A stretch of 6,072 nt of DNA from Oscillospiraceae bacterium (GCA_018110855.1 JAGBFZ010000407.1:1-6072), one strand, 5' to 3'. Shown: positions 1-4,750, numbered from the stretch's first letter. A program made the numbers and translations. Notes: generated by a model not told the origin, from the letters alone.

Positions 1-119
1 AAGAACTCATTGCCGTTAACGCCGTTGATGTAGCCGAAAACATTGATATAGTCCTTCCATTCCCCCGAATCGTCCATACGCTGAAAGGTCAGCAGGTCAT
101 TCATTCGGTTTATGTTCAA
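1..119 (-). CDS. Phage head-tail adaptor / head-closure protein, N-terminal part (runs off the window)
   Basis: This is the first 39 or so codons of a protein that leaves the window at position 1. The reading frame is open from a TTG at 119-117, which overlaps the TGA stop of the upstream connector gene (118-116). A GGAGG about 8 bases before this TTG makes it the best start. The next in-frame ATG, at 104, has no ribosome site of its own. The visible peptide contains LLTFQRMDDSGEWKDYI, similar in style to small SPP1 gp16-like head-closure proteins, which begin with an 'R/LTFQ' strand and a Trp-containing turn. Such proteins sit below the connector ring and close the filled head before tail attachment. 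The assignment rests mainly on position (capsid, connector, then this gene) and weakly on the peptide. The TTGA overlap indicates translational coupling to the connector gene. Confidence 0.6.
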   Translation of the reverse strand, partial: MNINRMNDLLTFQRMDDSGEWKDYINVFGYINGVNGNEF

Positions 120-400
120 AGATAATTCCTCCTGTGCATAGCAATGATGTTTTCGGCGGTAGGATTCGGCTTGATGTTCTCAGCGGTCATTTCTCTGCAG
201 CCGTACATAGAGCCGCAGAGGCACTTGAACGCATAGACCATTTCGGGGATCTCGTCAATTTCCTCAGCCGTAAGCTTCGTCTGAGAAATCAGATACCCCA
301 GAGCCGAATCCATAATATCGCCGATAAGCTCGTCATCGTAGTCGTAATCAATCCTCAGGCTCAGCTTCACGCTTTCGGGAGTTACTTCGCTTACCTTCAT
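116..400 (-). CDS. gp6-like head-tail connector protein
   Basis: The protein has 94 aa, the usual size for HK97 gp6-like connectors, which form a ring under the portal and join head to tail. The N-terminus MKVSEVTPESVKLSLRID, an acidic helix with DDELIGDIMDSALGYL, then a LTAEEIDE turn and a second helix ending near the C-terminal MHRRNYL, match the small all-helical family by eye. The ATG at 400 lies inside the upstream 64-aa gene (53-base overlap) and is preceded by a modest GGTGG at about 6 bases. The long overlap suggests coupled translation. The stop at 116-118 overlaps the TTG start of the next gene. The call is family recognition plus position in the head module. Confidence 0.8.
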   Translation of the reverse strand: MKVSEVTPESVKLSLRIDYDYDDELIGDIMDSALGYLISQTKLTAEEIDEIPEMVYAFKCLCGSMYGCREMTAENIKPNPTAENIIAMHRRNYL

Positions 401-542
401 TCAAGTCCACCTTGCCTTTCACTTCACTGACATAACCGCAGCGCAGAAGATCGGAGAGAGCGGCAGAATTTTCCAGCTCTCTCTCCTCGCCCTTCCGCAT
501 AACGATAATGCCCGCAAAGCTTTTATTAGCCTTTACAAGCAT
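348..542 (-). CDS. Small conserved phage head-module protein, function unknown
   Basis: This 64-aa protein is encoded directly after the capsid gene (15-base gap), with GGAGG 7 bases before the ATG at 542-540. The first 40 or so residues look folded: MLVKANKSFAG, then VMRKGEERELENSAALSDLLRCGYVSEV, a beta-then-helix pattern common in small phage proteins between capsid and connector genes. The last 20 residues are charged and low-complexity (KR/E-rich) and overlap the connector gene, so that tail may be less constrained. I do not recognise a specific function. A decoration, head-stabilising or assembly-accessory role is only an inference from location. The strong ribosome site and tight packing make it very likely a real gene. 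Confidence 0.7.
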   Translation of the reverse strand: MLVKANKSFAGIIVMRKGEERELENSAALSDLLRCGYVSEVKGKVDLNEGKRSNSRKREAEPED

Positions 543-557
543 TCATATCCCTCCTCA

Positions 558-1694
558 TTACGCAGGACAGGAAACGGTGACATAAGCCTCGGGATTAACA
601 GGCTTTCCGTCAAGCCACATAATGCTGAGGACGCCCTTCATACCGAAATCCGCATACTTTTCGTTGAGGATCTGCATAGAAACATCGGGATTGATGTTCA
701 CCTTGTAAGCTCTGCCGAAATCACCGAAAAGAATAGGCTTTGCAGAGCTTCCGAGATTCTCCATAGCGTCGGAGACCACAACAGGCTTGCCAAGGATATA
801 TCCTGCATAGCCGCTTGTAAGATTCTCGTTCTGATGGAAAATATATCTGCCGCTGCCGTCTGTAAGAAGCCTTACCGCACAGAGAGTGTCGTTTGACATT
901 ATCCATACAGCATTCTGATGGAAGGGAGATTTCAGAGCGTGATAGACCTTTACGATCTCGTCTGCCGTAATCGCAGAAGCGGAAGCGAGAGCGTAAGGAG
1001 TGCCGCTTGTAACAAGTCCGAAGGGCTTGCCTGCACCGTCACCGCTGATAATGGCGGTTTCAGCCTTGATAGCGAAATCTCTCTCAGTCTGGCGCATAAC
1101 CTCTGCGGCAATATCAAACTGATTCTGATTGATAAGCTCAAGGGAAAGCTTGGAAAGGGCGGTAAGCTTGTGGTGACCGATTTCGATTGTGGTAAACTTT
1201 GCGTCAGAAGCGGTGATCTCTGCGATTTCATCAGTCCAGCCTGCGGAGATCATATTAGCCTTGTCAGAAACTATCTGCTTGTATGTTCCCTTTGAGTTTA
1301 CCACAGAAACCATATTCAGCACGCCCGAAAGTGCAAAGGTGTCGTGAATGATGTCCTGTGAGAAGTCCGAGGGAACAATGCTGCCTGTGCCTGAAACGGT
1401 CATTTCATCAGCTCTCAGCTCCGCACCTCTGATGAAGTCCGAAACGACCTCCGCAGAGGCTCTCTTTTCGCCCTCTGTGTCCTCCTCTGCGCCCTCCTCG
1501 GATTCAGCCATCATAGCGGCCTGTGCTCTCTTTTCCGCTTTAAGAGTTACATCAATAGCCGCAAGCTCCTTTTCAGCCTGAGCATATTCCTTCTGCTCCT
1601 CCTCGCTGAAAGCTCTCTTTTCGTTCTTGATACCGTCGAGCAGCTCTCTCATTCTTCCGAGAATTGAGCCTCTCTTTTCAATAAGTTCTTTCAT
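558..1694 (-). CDS. HK97-fold major capsid protein
   Basis: The gene encodes 378 aa and its start is fixed by GGAGG 9 bases before the ATG at 1694. Residues 1-80 form a highly charged, helical, coiled-coil-like segment containing three EKRA tetrapeptides (25-28, 54-57, 76-79). This is the expected delta/scaffolding domain that a prohead protease removes in HK97-type phages. From about residue 100 the shell domain follows: GTGSIVPSDFSQDII (N-arm and start of the fold), then a long spine-helix region, the SGDGAGKPFGLV segment typical of the family near residue 218, and C-terminal strands ending GKPVNPEAYVTVSCPA. It is full length. The protease expected immediately upstream is absent from the window, so processing would need a protease encoded elsewhere, a protease-independent route, or the locus may be defective. 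Confidence 0.93.
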   Translation of the reverse strand: MKELIEKRGSILGRMRELLDGIKNEKRAFSEEEQKEYAQAEKELAAIDVTLKAEKRAQAAMMAESEEGAEEDTEGEKRASAEVVSDFIRGAELRADEMTVSGTGSIVPSDFSQDIIHDTFALSGVLNMVSVVNSKGTYKQIVSDKANMISAGWTDEIAEITASDAKFTTIEIGHHKLTALSKLSLELINQNQFDIAAEVMRQTERDFAIKAETAIISGDGAGKPFGLVTSGTPYALASASAITADEIVKVYHALKSPFHQNAVWIMSNDTLCAVRLLTDGSGRYIFHQNENLTSGYAGYILGKPVVVSDAMENLGSSAKPILFGDFGRAYKVNINPDVSMQILNEKYADFGMKGVLSIMWLDGKPVNPEAYVTVSCPA

Positions 1695-1769
1695 TTTGCA
1701 TTACCTCCGTTATTTTTATTTTGGTTTTGTTCCCCGGTAAAGCTCCTGCGCTTCTTCGGGGCATAATAA

Positions 1770-1806
1770 AAGCGCCCTTTCTCCAACAATTGGAGAAAGA
1801 ACGCTT
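1770..1806 (-). terminator. Long hairpin, candidate terminator or transcript-processing structure upstream of the capsid gene
   Basis: CTTTCTCCAA (1777-1786) pairs perfectly with TTGGAGAAAG (1790-1799) across a 3-base loop. After a 2x2 internal mismatch the stem extends with AAGCG (1770-1774) and CGCTT (1802-1806), giving 15 pairs in all. Read on the minus strand it is followed by TTTTATTATG, a fair U-rich tract. It lies 76 bases upstream of the capsid start and just beyond the terminator at 1836-1857. The 5' side on the minus strand is also A/T-rich, so it could work in both directions. How the capsid gene would be transcribed past two hairpins is unclear, since no convincing promoter is visible in 1700-1770. 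Confidence 0.55.
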
Positions 1807-1835
1807 GAAAACTATATTTTTTTCGGGCATAGAAA

Positions 1836-1857
1836 AACCGCCTTGTTCGGGGCGGTT
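1836..1857 (-). terminator. Intrinsic terminator closing the GNAT cassette
   Basis: The stem is AACCGCC (1836-1842) with GGCGGTT (1851-1857), loop 1843-1850. On the minus strand the right arm runs straight into TTTTT, as expected of a Rho-independent terminator. The 5' arm overlaps the TAA stop of the 59-aa gene (1858-1856). The right arm and U-tract (AAGGCGGTTTTTCT) are the same as in the terminator at 2729-2757. Confidence 0.8.
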
Positions 1858-2035
1858 AATTATATCTATTCGTCTGTAATAACTGTAATTCCTCAACAGT
1901 TAATTCATTTGGCTTTTTGTTGTGCTTTTTGCAGTATTCGGAAAGCATCTTTGCGTTATATCTTGGAGCTGATTCATCAAAGGGGCGAGTAAACGTGCCC
2001 ATATCTTCAAATTCCTTAATAGTCTGATTTTTCAT
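1856..2035 (-). CDS. 59-aa small protein downstream of the GNAT-domain gene, function unknown
   Basis: This is an open frame of 59 codons starting at the ATG 2035-2033, two bases after the stop of the GNAT gene. GGAGG in the last codons of that gene lies 9 bases upstream, so translation is well supported and probably coupled. The peptide starts MKNQTIKEFEDMGTFTRPFD and continues with ESAPRYNAKMLSEYCKKHN and a C-terminal short acidic helix (ELTVEELQLLQTN). It has no signal peptide or membrane segment. I recognise the general type, small soluble proteins beside accessory phage genes, but not a characterised family. Pairing with an effector-like gene and termination directly behind it make a partner, antidote or regulator role possible. 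This is inference only. Confidence 0.72.
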   Translation of the reverse strand: MKNQTIKEFEDMGTFTRPFDESAPRYNAKMLSEYCKKHNKKPNELTVEELQLLQTNRYN

Positions 2036-2037
2036 AA

Positions 2038-2697
2038 CTATTTGCCTCCATAATATTTGTTAATAAGTTTCAACGCAGAACGCTCATCAATGTACATTCT
2101 TTGAGACGAACCTATCTGAACAGCACCTAAAGTTTTTTGATAGTGAGGTATCAGATTATTTTTAGCCTCAAAAAACACATATCCGTCATATCCTGCTTCC
2201 TTACTTTGTTTGCAGGCTTCTGCAAATAAGTGTCCCCCTACACCGTCATATTCTTTGGTTTTGCCGATATTTTTTCTATTGTGGATATTGTTATGCGGAG
2301 CAGCTTCAACAATGTCAATGTTTACTGCATAATTGCTCGAATCTGCTTTCGTAGCAATAAGACCTTGTATTCGGCTGTCGCCATATGCTTTTAGTGCATA
2401 AACAGTATAGCCGTTTTTTTCGGGTAAACTCCAGTCAAATTCCCAATCCTTTAAGTCGTTTTTATTTGGGTGAATCTGCTCTATAGAAGTTTGAATCACT
2501 TTGCCTGTTTTAACTTGCACTAAACAAGGAGTAAGGGCATCAACTTCTATATCTATTATACCACTTCCGCTCGATTTGTCAATATCCGAAGGCTTAAAAG
2601 TAAACCTCCCCGTCTCAGGATCGTGATACGGATTCATTCGCAGTTCAATGTCAATGTATCTGATATACGCCTCAGCCCAAGTCAGAGTTCCGCTCAA
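2038..2697 (-). CDS. GNAT-fold acetyltransferase-like protein with a shared cassette leader
   Basis: The 219-aa product starts at TTG (2697-2695), supported by GGAGGG 8 bases upstream; the first ATG (Met21) lacks such a site. Residues 7-48 come from the 126-bp leader shared with the JAB gene and carry WAEAYIRYIDIELR and NPYHDPETGRFTF. The NPYHDP-x-TGRF string is common around accessory and minor-head proteins of Firmicute phages. From about residue 49 (DIEVDALTPCLV) a separate domain begins. A strand pair ending NYAVNIDIVEAAPHN (about 122-136), then EYDGVGGHLFAEAC (149-162) with glycines 152, 154 and 155, then YDGYVFFEAKN and LIPHYQKTLGA match a GNAT acetyl-CoA binding motif and C-terminal half. 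The substrate is unknown. Stand-alone relatives, as I recall them, start near DIEVD, which would make the leader a fusion. The gene is AT-richer than the capsid gene. Confidence 0.8.
   Translation of the reverse strand: MSGTLTWAEAYIRYIDIELRMNPYHDPETGRFTFKPSDIDKSSGSGIIDIEVDALTPCLVQVKTGKVIQTSIEQIHPNKNDLKDWEFDWSLPEKNGYTVYALKAYGDSRIQGLIATKADSSNYAVNIDIVEAAPHNNIHNRKNIGKTKEYDGVGGHLFAEACKQSKEAGYDGYVFFEAKNNLIPHYQKTLGAVQIGSSQRMYIDERSALKLINKYYGGK
2554..2679 (-). repeat. 126-bp cassette leader repeat, copy 2 (GNAT gene)
   Basis: This segment is the same length as 3486-3611 and differs from it at only four positions, by direct comparison (122/126 identical). It lies wholly inside the 5' coding region of the GNAT gene and encodes WAEAYI through SGII. 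Similarity stops abruptly at both edges: upstream the codons before Trp differ, and downstream divergence begins right after the -10 box of the embedded promoter. Three of the four differences change an amino acid; none touches the -35 or -10 hexamer. Confidence 0.95.
2555..2582 (-). promoter_or_regulatory. Consensus sigma-A promoter embedded in the GNAT leader
   Basis: On the minus strand, TTGACA (2582-2577) and TATAAT (2560-2555) are separated by 16 bases, with TGG just before the -10 (extended -10, TG-n). Both hexamers are perfect consensus. Transcription would start near 2548. No in-frame ATG/GTG/TTG with a ribosome site follows closely, so RNA from here could translate the 59-aa gene well but not obviously the GNAT protein. 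The GNAT protein needs RNA that includes the TTG start at 2697. Activity is inferred from sequence. Confidence 0.7.
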
Positions 2698-2728
2698 TAA
2701 TTAGTCCCTCCATTCATTTGGGTACAGA

Positions 2729-2757
2729 AAAACCGCCTTGACGAGCAGGGCGGTTTT
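2729..2757 (-). terminator. Intrinsic terminator closing the JAB cassette
   Basis: A perfect 9-bp stem, AAAACCGCC (2729-2737) with GGCGGTTTT (2749-2757), encloses an 11-base loop. On the minus strand the right arm ends in TTTTT followed by CTG. The hairpin lies 8 bases after the stop of the 43-aa gene and 32 bases before the TTG start of the GNAT gene, so it separates the two cassettes. Its AAGGCGGTTTTTCT core is repeated at 1836-1857. The A-run on the far side makes bidirectional action possible. Confidence 0.85.
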
Positions 2758-2764
2758 GAAAAAA

Positions 2765-2896
2765 CTATATTTTGTTTTTCTTTGAAAAAAGCTCTTCTTC
2801 CAATTTCTTGATTGCCTTTTCCAATTCTTCCGGAGACATTTTCTTTACCCATTCGGGAACTACAACATTATCATCTAAGCGTTTTTCCATTTCCAT
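2765..2896 (-). CDS. 43-aa small helical protein downstream of the JAB gene
   Basis: The start is ATG 2896-2894, one base past the stop of the JAB gene. GGGAGGTG in the final codons of that gene gives an 8-base spacing, among the best ribosome sites in the window. The product is MEMEKRLDDN followed by VVVPEWVKKMSPEELEKAIK and a charged helix KLEEELFSKKNKI. The 'P-E-W-V-K-K-M-S-xEE' pattern is one I associate with short proteins next to accessory genes in Clostridial prophages, but I know no assigned function. It is soluble and highly charged. Coupling to the JAB gene and the terminator directly after it show that the two form one transcription unit. Too short for most gene callers, but the coupling and ribosome site argue it is real. 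Confidence 0.72.
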   Translation of the reverse strand: MEMEKRLDDNVVVPEWVKKMSPEELEKAIKKLEEELFSKKNKI

Positions 2897-2897
2897 A

Positions 2898-3635
2898 TTA
2901 TAGCACCTCCCAGAAATCAATATTATAGTTTCGTTTTAAGTCGGCAATGGCTTTTTCCTGAGCGTCATATTCAGATAAGCCTTTATTCATATTAGCTCCG
3001 ATGTACATATCATATAATTTTTCGTTGATTTCTTCATATGATATGTATCTGAATATCTTGCCGTTATGACAAGCAATTAAGCCTATAGAGTATTTGTTTT
3101 TATAGCACGAATTAAAATCCGCTACGCTTGGTGGCATACTGCTGGGGTGAGTATGAAGCGCAATTAAATCAGAACTTTTTTCTACTGCTGAACGTGTTTT
3201 TTCAGAATATACAATTGCTCTTTTGTTAGTTGAATTGATTTCTTTTGCTATTATTTTGCCTGTCTTACTGTCAATCCAATACATATCTTCAAGCTCTGTA
3301 CCGCTTCTGTGTTTCAAAGCTGTTTTTGCACATTCATACAAGGTTTTGTTGACAAAGGGATTATCGGTAAGGTTATCAAATTTTCGGCGATATTCTCCGC
3401 TGTCAATGTAGGTTTTATTTACAAGAGTATTTTTGTTTCGACCATACCGCTGATATTCAAGTGCCACATTCTCACTCCCTACTCTTATTATACCACTTCC
3501 GCCCGATTTGTCAATACCCAAAGGCTTAAAAGTAAACCTCCCCGTCTCAGGGTCGTGATACGGATTCATTCGCAGTTCAATGTCAATGTATCTGATATAC
3601 GCCTCAGCCCAGGCTAAAAAATCATTCAGTGCCAT
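2898..3635 (-). CDS. JAB/MPN (JAMM) metalloprotease-like protein with a shared cassette leader
   Basis: The product has 245 aa from the ATG at 3635-3633, which overlaps the 3' end of the terminase gene by 14 bases and has GGGCGGTG about 8-10 bases upstream. A further in-frame ATG at 3686 has no ribosome site. Residues 9-50 are the shared leader (WAEAYI to SGII). The payload begins near GSENVALEYQRYGRNKN. E132, H161, H163, S170 and D173 (in LIALHTHPSSMPPSVAD) fit a zinc JAMM centre, with one residue fewer between His and Ser than the textbook spacing. JAMM enzymes hydrolyse isopeptide or peptide bonds; phage relatives occur in tail-tip or minor-head proteins. The substrate here is unknown. A GTG at 3467 (residue 57) lies 13-14 bases after the likely start of RNA from the internal promoter, with GGGAG 7 bases ahead, so a 189-aa stand-alone form is plausible. 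Confidence 0.8.
   Translation of the reverse strand: MALNDFLAWAEAYIRYIDIELRMNPYHDPETGRFTFKPLGIDKSGGSGIIRVGSENVALEYQRYGRNKNTLVNKTYIDSGEYRRKFDNLTDNPFVNKTLYECAKTALKHRSGTELEDMYWIDSKTGKIIAKEINSTNKRAIVYSEKTRSAVEKSSDLIALHTHPSSMPPSVADFNSCYKNKYSIGLIACHNGKIFRYISYEEINEKLYDMYIGANMNKGLSEYDAQEKAIADLKRNYNIDFWEVL
3486..3611 (-). repeat. 126-bp cassette leader repeat, copy 1 (JAB gene)
   Basis: This is the partner of 2554-2679 (122/126 identical). It begins 11 bases upstream (minus-strand sense) of the terminase small subunit stop (3624-3622), beyond eight JAB-specific codons (MALNDFLA), and ends at the -10 box of the embedded promoter. The two copies are direct repeats whose starts are 932 bases apart, so recombination between them would delete one complete cassette. 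Confidence 0.95.
3487..3514 (-). promoter_or_regulatory. Consensus sigma-A promoter embedded in the JAB leader
   Basis: TTGACA (3514-3509) and TATAAT (3492-3487) are 16 bases apart on the minus strand, with TGG before the -10. Transcription would start near 3480. RNA from here would carry GGGAG and the in-frame GTG at 3467 almost at its 5' end, a compact arrangement for a stand-alone JAB protein plus the 43-aa protein. The promoter lies inside coding sequence read from 3635. Activity is inferred. Confidence 0.75.
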
Positions 3636-4092
3636 CACACGAATCACCGCCCGAAAGGATCTGTCTGAGAAGCTCCGTTCCGTCATCGGTCTGAGCGTTT
3701 ATATTAGCTATCTTCGCTCTCGCCTGGGGCGACAGACACAGCTCATCACAGCAGCGGAAAAAGGTTTTCTCATACTTTTCCTTTGCTGTAAGAAGCTCCT
3801 TTGAAAGCATCATCTTTTCATCTTCCGAGTTTATCAGGCTGTTTATCTTATGCAGACAATCAACCGCCACAGCACATTGCTCCAGCACATATTCATCAAG
3901 GGAACAGAGTATTCCGCTCTTTTCCAGTTCCCCGATAATATGCCTGCATATCATTTTCTGACTTGCCGTAATTCCTTTCGGAACACGGACCTCATTTCCT
4001 TTGAGCGCATTCTCCGAAGCTGTTCTCTCCGAGATCTCCTTCTTCGTCAGATGACTGCTCTGAACGCTTACAGGCTTTGCAGGTCTTGCCAT
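3622..4092 (-). CDS. P27-family terminase small subunit
   Basis: The product has 156 aa, normal for P27-type small terminase subunits, which bind the packaging start site on phage DNA and hand it to the large subunit. The N-terminus MARPAKPVSVQSSHLTKKEI is the usual basic start. The helical core includes GITASQKMICRHIIGELEKS, LDEYVLEQCAVAVDCLHKI, and the diagnostic FFRCCDELCLSPQARAKIAN segment (about residues 114-130), which matches the family's conserved 'LSPxxRAKL' motif. GAGGTGA about 8 bases before the ATG at 4092 fixes the start. It follows the HNH gene by 73 bases, the standard order. The large subunit should come next but is absent; instead its last codons overlap the JAB cassette gene. 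Confidence 0.9.
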   Translation of the reverse strand: MARPAKPVSVQSSHLTKKEISERTASENALKGNEVRVPKGITASQKMICRHIIGELEKSGILCSLDEYVLEQCAVAVDCLHKINSLINSEDEKMMLSKELLTAKEKYEKTFFRCCDELCLSPQARAKIANINAQTDDGTELLRQILSGGDSCDGTE

Positions 4093-4165
4093 TATTTTCT
4101 CACCTCACTTTTTCATTTTCGGAATTTTTCATAAACAGTAGGCAGGCGTTGATCTAAAACGCTTT

Positions 4166-4543
4166 TTAAAAATTTTCATTACTCCCCGGGGGGATAGTGG
4201 CCAGCTTCCGCAGGCGGTCGGCAGATATCTGTCCGCACTCTGCAAGCTCGTGATGATAAGGGCAGAGTGTGATGAGATTTGTATCCTCAAGCCGCAGAGA
4301 ATAGTCCGCTTCGAGAGGCGTTATGTGATGTACCTGCAGCTTATCGCTTGTGAGCGTACCTTCATCAAGGCATATACGGCACAGCCACATATCACGTTCA
4401 ACAATCGCTTTGCGCTTCTTCTGCCAGACAATTGTACTTCTGAATTTATCTTTTGTGTTTTTGTTTCTGAAACGCTTAGGCTTATGCGGACAGGCATAAC
4501 CTCTTGGGTGTATCTTACCGCAGTATGAGCAGGTCTTTTTCAT
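4166..4543 (-). CDS. Phage HNH endonuclease
   Basis: The 125-aa product carries an N-terminal zinc-ribbon-like cluster (CSYCGK at 5-10 and CPH at 18-20), a basic stretch (KPKRFRNKNTKDKF), then the HNH fold: C55 and C58 (LCRICLDEG), the catalytic HH at 72-73 in LQVHHITPLEAD, N89 in LEDTNLITLC, and C94/H97/H98 in LCPYHHELAE. All expected metal and catalytic residues are present. GAGGAG about 7 bases before the ATG at 4543 gives the start. HNH proteins next to small terminase genes in cos-type phages help the terminase make the cohesive-end cut. The neighbouring P27-type small subunit supports that role rather than a homing endonuclease. Confidence 0.92.
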   Translation of the reverse strand: MKKTCSYCGKIHPRGYACPHKPKRFRNKNTKDKFRSTIVWQKKRKAIVERDMWLCRICLDEGTLTSDKLQVHHITPLEADYSLRLEDTNLITLCPYHHELAECGQISADRLRKLATIPPGSNENF

Positions 4544-4621
4544 ACAATGCTCCTCTCACTTGATATGCGCCGCTGTAATGCGGTTTTACGTTGCGATATG
4601 TAAAATTCCTTCTGAAAAACA

Positions 4622-4646
4622 AAACGCCACAGAGAGCGTTTCTGTG
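4622..4646 (-). terminator. Two mutually exclusive hairpins in the HNH leader (terminator or attenuator-like)
   Basis: AAACGC (4622-4627) can pair with GCGTTT (4636-4641), followed on the minus strand by TTTTGTTTTTC, a terminator-like U-tract. CACAGA (4628-4633) can instead pair with TCTGTG (4641-4646). The two stems share bases, so only one can form at a time. The structure lies in the untranslated leader between the candidate late promoter and the HNH gene. The stems are only 6 bp, so the terminator is weak. Regulation by switching is a suggestion, not shown. Confidence 0.4.
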
Positions 4647-4678
4647 CCCTCTATAGCGATTTATGATATTTGGACTTG

Positions 4679-4691
4679 TTCGCAAAGCGAA
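4679..4691. repeat. Short perfect inverted repeat in the HNH leader
   Basis: TTCGC (4679-4683) and GCGAA (4687-4691) flank AAA. It lies in the 219-bp region without a gene between the regulator and HNH, which also has a GC-rich palindrome CGGCGCCG at 4726-4733. Both are possible protein-binding sites near a packaging start, but chance cannot be excluded for repeats this short. Confidence 0.35.
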
Positions 4692-4750
4692 GCCACCGAT
4701 AAGCATAGGCTGTTGCCCGTACCCTCGGCGCCGCTTCCGTAATCTGTGCT

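Noticed and set aside
918..1581. Open frames on both strands within the capsid gene
   Set aside because: They are shadows produced by the composition of the capsid coding sequence and have no independent start signals.
1678..1896. 72-codon minus-strand frame across the hairpins and the capsid start
   Set aside because: It has no ribosome site at its starts, runs through two terminator stems and overlaps the 59-aa gene and the start of the capsid gene. A second frame at 1716-1760 (PEEAQELYRGTKPK) might be a remnant of a lost gene's 3' end, but is too short to support.
2554..3611. Leader repeats as terminal repeats of an insertion sequence or as a CRISPR array
   Set aside because: There are only two copies, in direct orientation, both inside coding sequence, with no transposase, no terminal inverted repeats, and no short regular repeat-spacer pattern.
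2898..3686. Longer JAB product starting at the ATG at 3686
   Set aside because: That start would overlap the terminase gene by 65 bases and has no ribosome site, while the ATG at 3635 does.
3223..3804. Three plus-strand open frames opposite the JAB and terminase genes
   Set aside because: No ribosome sites or recognisable domains; they are antisense to genes with strong protein-family matches.
4515..4742. Open frames of about 60 codons on both strands in the region between HNH and the regulator
   Set aside because: Peptides look random, hairpins run through them, and the strong ribosome site here belongs to HNH. The region is better read as an untranslated leader.
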